Part shown: positions 60,779-64,000 of the stretch, piece by piece
Position numbering within the stretch: position 1 is the stretch's first letter
How the letters are laid out: each line of letters starts with the position of its first letter
Origin: Beijerinckiaceae bacterium
Lineage (GTDB): Bacteria > Pseudomonadota > Alphaproteobacteria > Rhizobiales > Beijerinckiaceae
DNA length: 64,000 bases
Assembly: GCA_027532775.1 (NCBI GenBank)
Contig: JAPZTO010000002.1
Coordinates: 558,001 to 622,000 of the forward strand
Direction: 5' to 3'
Notes under the pieces: generated by a model
What the model was told of the DNA's origin: nothing
Seen by the model: the letters and a program-made list of their open reading frames with translations, nothing else
Database searches by the model: none
Made by a program: the position numbers and the translations under genes

Positions 60779-61564
60779 TCAGCGGCCCTTCCAGTCTGGT
60801 GGACGCTTGGCGAGGAAGGCTTCCATGCCTTCCTTGAAATCACCGCTGAGATAGCAGTTCAGCACCCATTCGCTGTCATCAAGATCACCGCCCTGCCCGA
60901 TCCGCCGGAGCGATTCCTTGGTGGCACGAAGGGTCAGCGGCGCATGGCCGGCAATCAGCGCGGCGAGGCTCAGCATCCGCGTGGTCAGGGCCGCGTGATC
61001 CGGAACAATCTCGCTGAACAGGCCGATCGAACGCCCCTCCTCTGCCTCGATCAGCCGCGCGGTGAAGATCATATCCTTCACGCGGGCAGGACCCAGCAAG
61101 GCATTGAGCCGGGCATAATTGCGCATCGACAGGCAGTTACCGAGCGTCCGGGCGATCGGGAACCCGAAACGCGCGGATTCCGTGGCGATCCGAAGGTCGC
61201 AGCAGGCTGCGATGGCTGCACCGCCGCCAGTGACCGCGCCGGAAATTGCCGCGATCGTGGGCACGGGGCAGGCTTCGAGTGTATCGAGGACGCGCTCGAT
61301 CCGGTCCTCATAGGCGAGTGCATCTTCCGGCGTGCGGAAATCGCGAAACTGGGCAATGTCGGTGCCGGCGGCGAAGGCCTTGTCGCCTGCACCGGTGAGG
61401 ATCAGCGCGCGCGTGGCGCCCATGGCCTGCGGATCGGCCGCGATCCGGGCAATCTCCTCGTACATGGCGAAGGTCAGCGCATTGCGGGCCTGCGGCCGGT
61501 TGAGCGTGAGGATGCCGATCCCGTTTTCGTGCGAAAAGAGGATCTCGGCGGCCGTTTCGGTCAT
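60779..61564 (-). CDS. Enoyl-CoA hydratase/isomerase (crotonase) family protein lacking both hydratase glutamates
   Basis: 261-residue crotonase fold. The CoA/oxyanion features remain (AFAAGTDIAQF and AISGAVTGGGAAIAACCD), but the two catalytic Glu of enoyl-CoA hydratase are replaced: A117 in GGGAAI (normally GGGCEL) and I137 in FGFPIAR (normally FGQPEI). It is therefore unlikely to be a standard hydratase; another crotonase reaction such as decarboxylation or thioester hydrolysis is possible. It overlaps the CoA-transferase gene by 4 bp and is last in that operon. Confidence 0.85.
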   Translation of the reverse strand: MTETAAEILFSHENGIGILTLNRPQARNALTFAMYEEIARIAADPQAMGATRALILTGAGDKAFAAGTDIAQFRDFRTPEDALAYEDRIERVLDTLEACPVPTIAAISGAVTGGGAAIAACCDLRIATESARFGFPIARTLGNCLSMRNYARLNALLGPARVKDMIFTARLIEAEEGRSIGLFSEIVPDHAALTTRMLSLAALIAGHAPLTLRATKESLRRIGQGGDLDDSEWVLNCYLSGDFKEGMEAFLAKRPPDWKGR

Positions 61565-62769
61565 GGTCTGGGCTCCCCCGGGCCGTGCTCGGCCAGCAAT
61601 GATTCGATCTCGCCCCCGGAATAGCCGAGTTCGGCGAGGATTTCCGCATTGTGGTCACCGGCATCGGGTGTCGGCGTGGCGACGCTCGCCGGCGTGCGCG
61701 ACAGCGTGACCGGCTCGCCGACAAGCCGGATCTCGCCGAGCGACGGGTGGTTCACACTCTGGGCAATGCCGAGATGCCTGACCTGCGGATCCTCAAACAT
61801 CTCGTCCACCGCATAGATCGGTCCGGCTGGAACGGCTGCTGCTTCCAGCCGTTCCAGCCAATAGGCGGAATCCTCGCGGGCGAGGATCGCCTCCAGCCGT
61901 TCGCGCAATTGCGGCCGGCGAACGAAGCGCTTCTCGAGCGAATTGTAATCCGGATCGTCGGCCCATTCCGGCTCACCAATCGCGGCGCAGAAGGCGCGCC
62001 AGTGCCCCTCGGCGCCGACCGCGATGTTGATATGCCCGTTGCGCGTCCGGTAGACGCCCATCGGGGTCGAATAGGGGTGGTCATTGCCCGATTGCGGCGG
62101 GACCTTGCCCTCGACAAGGTAGCGCGCGGCCTGGAAATCCATCATCCCGATCTGCGCCTCGAGCAGCGAGGTCTGCACCCATTGTCCGAGGCCCGATACC
62201 GCCCGCTCCTGCAAGGCAACCAGCGCACCGATCGCTGCATAGAGGCCGGCAGCGGAATCCGCCACCGCGATGCCCGCGCGAACAGGCCCCTGCCCCGGCA
62301 GCCCGGTGACAGACATCAGCCCGCCCATGCCCTGCGCGATCTGATCAAAGCCGGACCGGCTGCGATAGGGCCCGGTCTGGCCGAAGCCGGAAAGCGAAAC
62401 GAGGATCAGGCGCGGGTTGAGCGCGTGCAACGTCTCGAAATCGAGACCGAGCTTGCCTTTCACATCGGGACGGAAATTCTCGATCAGCAGGTCGGCCGTT
62501 TCCAGCAGGCGCCGCAGAACGGCCATTCCCGAGGGCTTCTTGAGGTTGAGGGTCAGCGACCGCTTGTTCCGGTGCAGGTTCTGCATGTCGTAGCCGTGAC
62601 GCGGCCCGCTCATGTTCTCGTTCGGGTCAAGCCCCGGCGGCGGCTCGACCTTGATCACGTCGGCACCGAAATCCGCGAAAATGCGAACGCAGGTCGGCCC
62701 CGCGCGCACGCGTGAAAGGTCGATCACGCGAAGAGGTCGGAGCGCGGTCGAGGGCGCGGGTCGGGGCAT
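61561..62769 (-). CDS. Class III CoA-transferase (CaiB/BaiF family)
   Basis: 402 residues. The catalytic Asp is D171 in IAVADSAAGLYAAIGAL, matching D169 of formyl-CoA:oxalate CoA-transferase. Other blocks: DFGADVIKVEPPPG, NLHRNKRSLTLNLKKP, LLIENFRPDVKGKLGL and SGFGQTGPY. It activates an organic acid by moving CoA from a donor. It lies 3 bp after the TRAP permease stop and overlaps the crotonase start, so import, activation and conversion are co-transcribed. Confidence 0.92.
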   Translation of the reverse strand: MPRPAPSTALRPLRVIDLSRVRAGPTCVRIFADFGADVIKVEPPPGLDPNENMSGPRHGYDMQNLHRNKRSLTLNLKKPSGMAVLRRLLETADLLIENFRPDVKGKLGLDFETLHALNPRLILVSLSGFGQTGPYRSRSGFDQIAQGMGGLMSVTGLPGQGPVRAGIAVADSAAGLYAAIGALVALQERAVSGLGQWVQTSLLEAQIGMMDFQAARYLVEGKVPPQSGNDHPYSTPMGVYRTRNGHINIAVGAEGHWRAFCAAIGEPEWADDPDYNSLEKRFVRRPQLRERLEAILAREDSAYWLERLEAAAVPAGPIYAVDEMFEDPQVRHLGIAQSVNHPSLGEIRLVGEPVTLSRTPASVATPTPDAGDHNAEILAELGYSGGEIESLLAEHGPGEPRP

Positions 62770-62772
62770 GGC

Positions 62773-63999
62773 TCAGTTTCCGAAGGCAAGGCGCGGGATG
62801 AAGGTCGTGATCCACGGAACATAAGTGATCACGAGCAGCGTCAAGCCCAACGGGATATAGAACGGCATCATCTCGCGCAGGACATCCCGCATCCGGACCT
62901 GTGCGATATCGGCCACGAGATAAAGCGCCAGCCCCATGGGCGGCGTCAGCAGCCCGACCATCAGGTTGAACACCACGACCATGCCGAGATGCACGGGATC
63001 GACACCGGCCAGCATCAGCGGCTTCGCGATGATCGGCGCAACGACGAGGATCGCCGTTGTCGAGTCAAGGAACATGCCAACGATCAGAAGCAGGATGTTG
63101 ACGAGCAGCAGGAGGACAAGCGGATCGGACGAGATCGACAGCATCCACCCCGCGAGGATCTGCGGCACACGCTCGACCGACAGGATCCAGCCGAACAGGG
63201 CAGCCACAGCCACGATCAGCAGGATCGCGGCCGAGGAACGGATCGTCTCCAGCGCGGCCGCGTAGAGACCATGCCAGGTCAACTCGCGATAGAAGAGCGC
63301 GCTGATCGCGATGGTGTAGATCACGGTGACGGAAGCGATCTCGGTCGGCGTGAAGAAGCCGGCGAGCATGCCGCCGATCAGCAGGACGGGCGCCAGGATC
63401 GCCGGGAGGGCGGGCCAGAAATCGCGCAGGATCTCGCGGATCGTGGGCCAGCGTTCAGCGCGCGGATACTTCCGCTTCCGGGCGAGCCATGCCGTCATCA
63501 GCATGAGGCCAGCCACGCAGAGCAGGCCCGGCAGGATGCCGCCGAGCAGCAACTGGAGCACGGAAACGCCCGTGACAGTGCCGTAGATGATCAGCGGGAT
63601 GCTGGGCGGGAAGATCGGGCCGACAATGGCGGAAGACGAGGTGACCGCCGCCGCAAAGGCCCGGTTGTAGCCCTTCTCCTTCATCGCATCGATCTCGATC
63701 CGGCCGATCCCGCCGATATCAGCCAGAGCGGAGCCGGACATGCCGGCAAAGACCAGCGAGCCGAAGATGTTCACCTGCGCGAGACCACCCGGCAGGCGGC
63801 CGACCAATGTGTCTGCAAACTTGTAGATGTATTTCGAGATGCCGGCGGAATTCATCAGGCTGCCGACGAACAGGAAGACCGGCACCGCCACCAGCGGGAA
63901 GGAATCCATCGCATAGAGCGTACGCTGCGCCAACAGGTCGAGTGGCAGGCCGTTGGCCGCGAGATAAATCAGGCACGGGATGCCGATGGCCAGCACGAC
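62773..63999 (-). CDS. TRAP transporter large permease (DctM), 5' partial
   Basis: At least 409 residues; the frame runs off the right edge of the window, so the first residues and the DctP/DctQ genes are outside. DctM blocks: LVAVPVFLFVGSLMNSAGISKYIY, FAGMSGSALADIGGIGRIEIDAM, AIVGPIFPPSIPLIIYGTV and FNLMVGLLTPPMGLALYLVA. It is upstream partner of the CoA-transferase and crotonase genes in the same operon. Confidence 0.92.
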   Translation of the reverse strand, partial: VVLAIGIPCLIYLAANGLPLDLLAQRTLYAMDSFPLVAVPVFLFVGSLMNSAGISKYIYKFADTLVGRLPGGLAQVNIFGSLVFAGMSGSALADIGGIGRIEIDAMKEKGYNRAFAAAVTSSSAIVGPIFPPSIPLIIYGTVTGVSVLQLLLGGILPGLLCVAGLMLMTAWLARKRKYPRAERWPTIREILRDFWPALPAILAPVLLIGGMLAGFFTPTEIASVTVIYTIAISALFYRELTWHGLYAAALETIRSSAAILLIVAVAALFGWILSVERVPQILAGWMLSISSDPLVLLLLVNILLLIVGMFLDSTTAILVVAPIIAKPLMLAGVDPVHLGMVVVFNLMVGLLTPPMGLALYLVADIAQVRMRDVLREMMPFYIPLGLTLLVITYVPWITTFIPRLAFGN

Positions 64000-64000
64000 C

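Overview
This is a high-GC bacterial chromosome segment, densely packed with genes on both strands. The family mix points to an alphaproteobacterium, most likely of the Hyphomicrobiales (Rhizobiales): maf sits next to yacG, there is an NdvB-type GH17-GT2 beta-glucan synthase, a BTLCP/LapG-like protease, and many solute-binding-protein transporters (ABC, TRAP, tripartite tricarboxylate) with CoA-transferases. This assignment is inference; no rRNA or other species marker is in the window. I saw no tRNA, rRNA, CRISPR array, insertion sequence or phage gene.

Layout. 1-6.8 kb: end of an ACAD10-like phosphotransferase gene, a phnCDEE phosphonate-type ABC importer, a Cys/Met-type PLP lyase and an M20 amidohydrolase. 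6.8-13.6 kb: a five-gene peptide/opine-type ABC importer divergent from a LysR regulator. 13.6-20 kb: a class III nucleotide cyclase fused to a probable extracytoplasmic domain, an acyl-CoA dehydrogenase, an alpha-methylacyl-CoA racemase-like protein, an aldo/keto reductase, yacG and maf. 20.2-23.3 kb: a tripartite tricarboxylate transporter (TTT) operon meeting a tiny stand-alone Ada zinc domain. 23.7-29.9 kb: a type I secretion system (OMF, ABC, MFP) followed by a LapG-like periplasmic cysteine protease, but no adhesin. 29.9-35.2 kb: nnr and a TetR regulator, divergent from a DevBCA-type exporter with two matching operator-like dyads. 35.3-38.6 kb: tupABC tungstate uptake with a divergent HTH-PBP regulator. 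38.6-45.3 kb: an eight-gene, tightly overlapping sugar/sugar-acid operon (DapA-family aldolase, GntR, TRAP DctPQM, aldo/keto reductase, lactonase-type amidohydrolase, FucU mutarotase) resembling non-phosphorylative L-fucose catabolism. 45.5-50.3 kb: two GH17 membrane proteins, one fused to a GT2 synthase (NdvB-like). 50.7-54 kb: a four-gene operon of a Tat-exported aldonolactone-oxidase-like flavoprotein and three poorly characterised membrane or exported proteins. 54.1-64 kb: a catabolic cluster with a PdxA-like dehydrogenase, a second TTT transporter, a Rossmann-SAF oxidoreductase, a GntR/FCD regulator, a degenerate crotonase, a class III CoA-transferase and a TRAP permease cut by the window end.

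The clearest regulatory signal is a 13-bp motif, GTATNCWGCATRC. It occurs before pdxA2, between the TTT and SAF-oxidoreductase genes, and before the GntR gene itself. This suggests one GntR-controlled regulon for uptake and oxidation of an unidentified hydroxy-acid. The least explained parts are that cluster, the flavoprotein operon at 50.7-54 kb and the reverse-topology cyclase at 13.6 kb.
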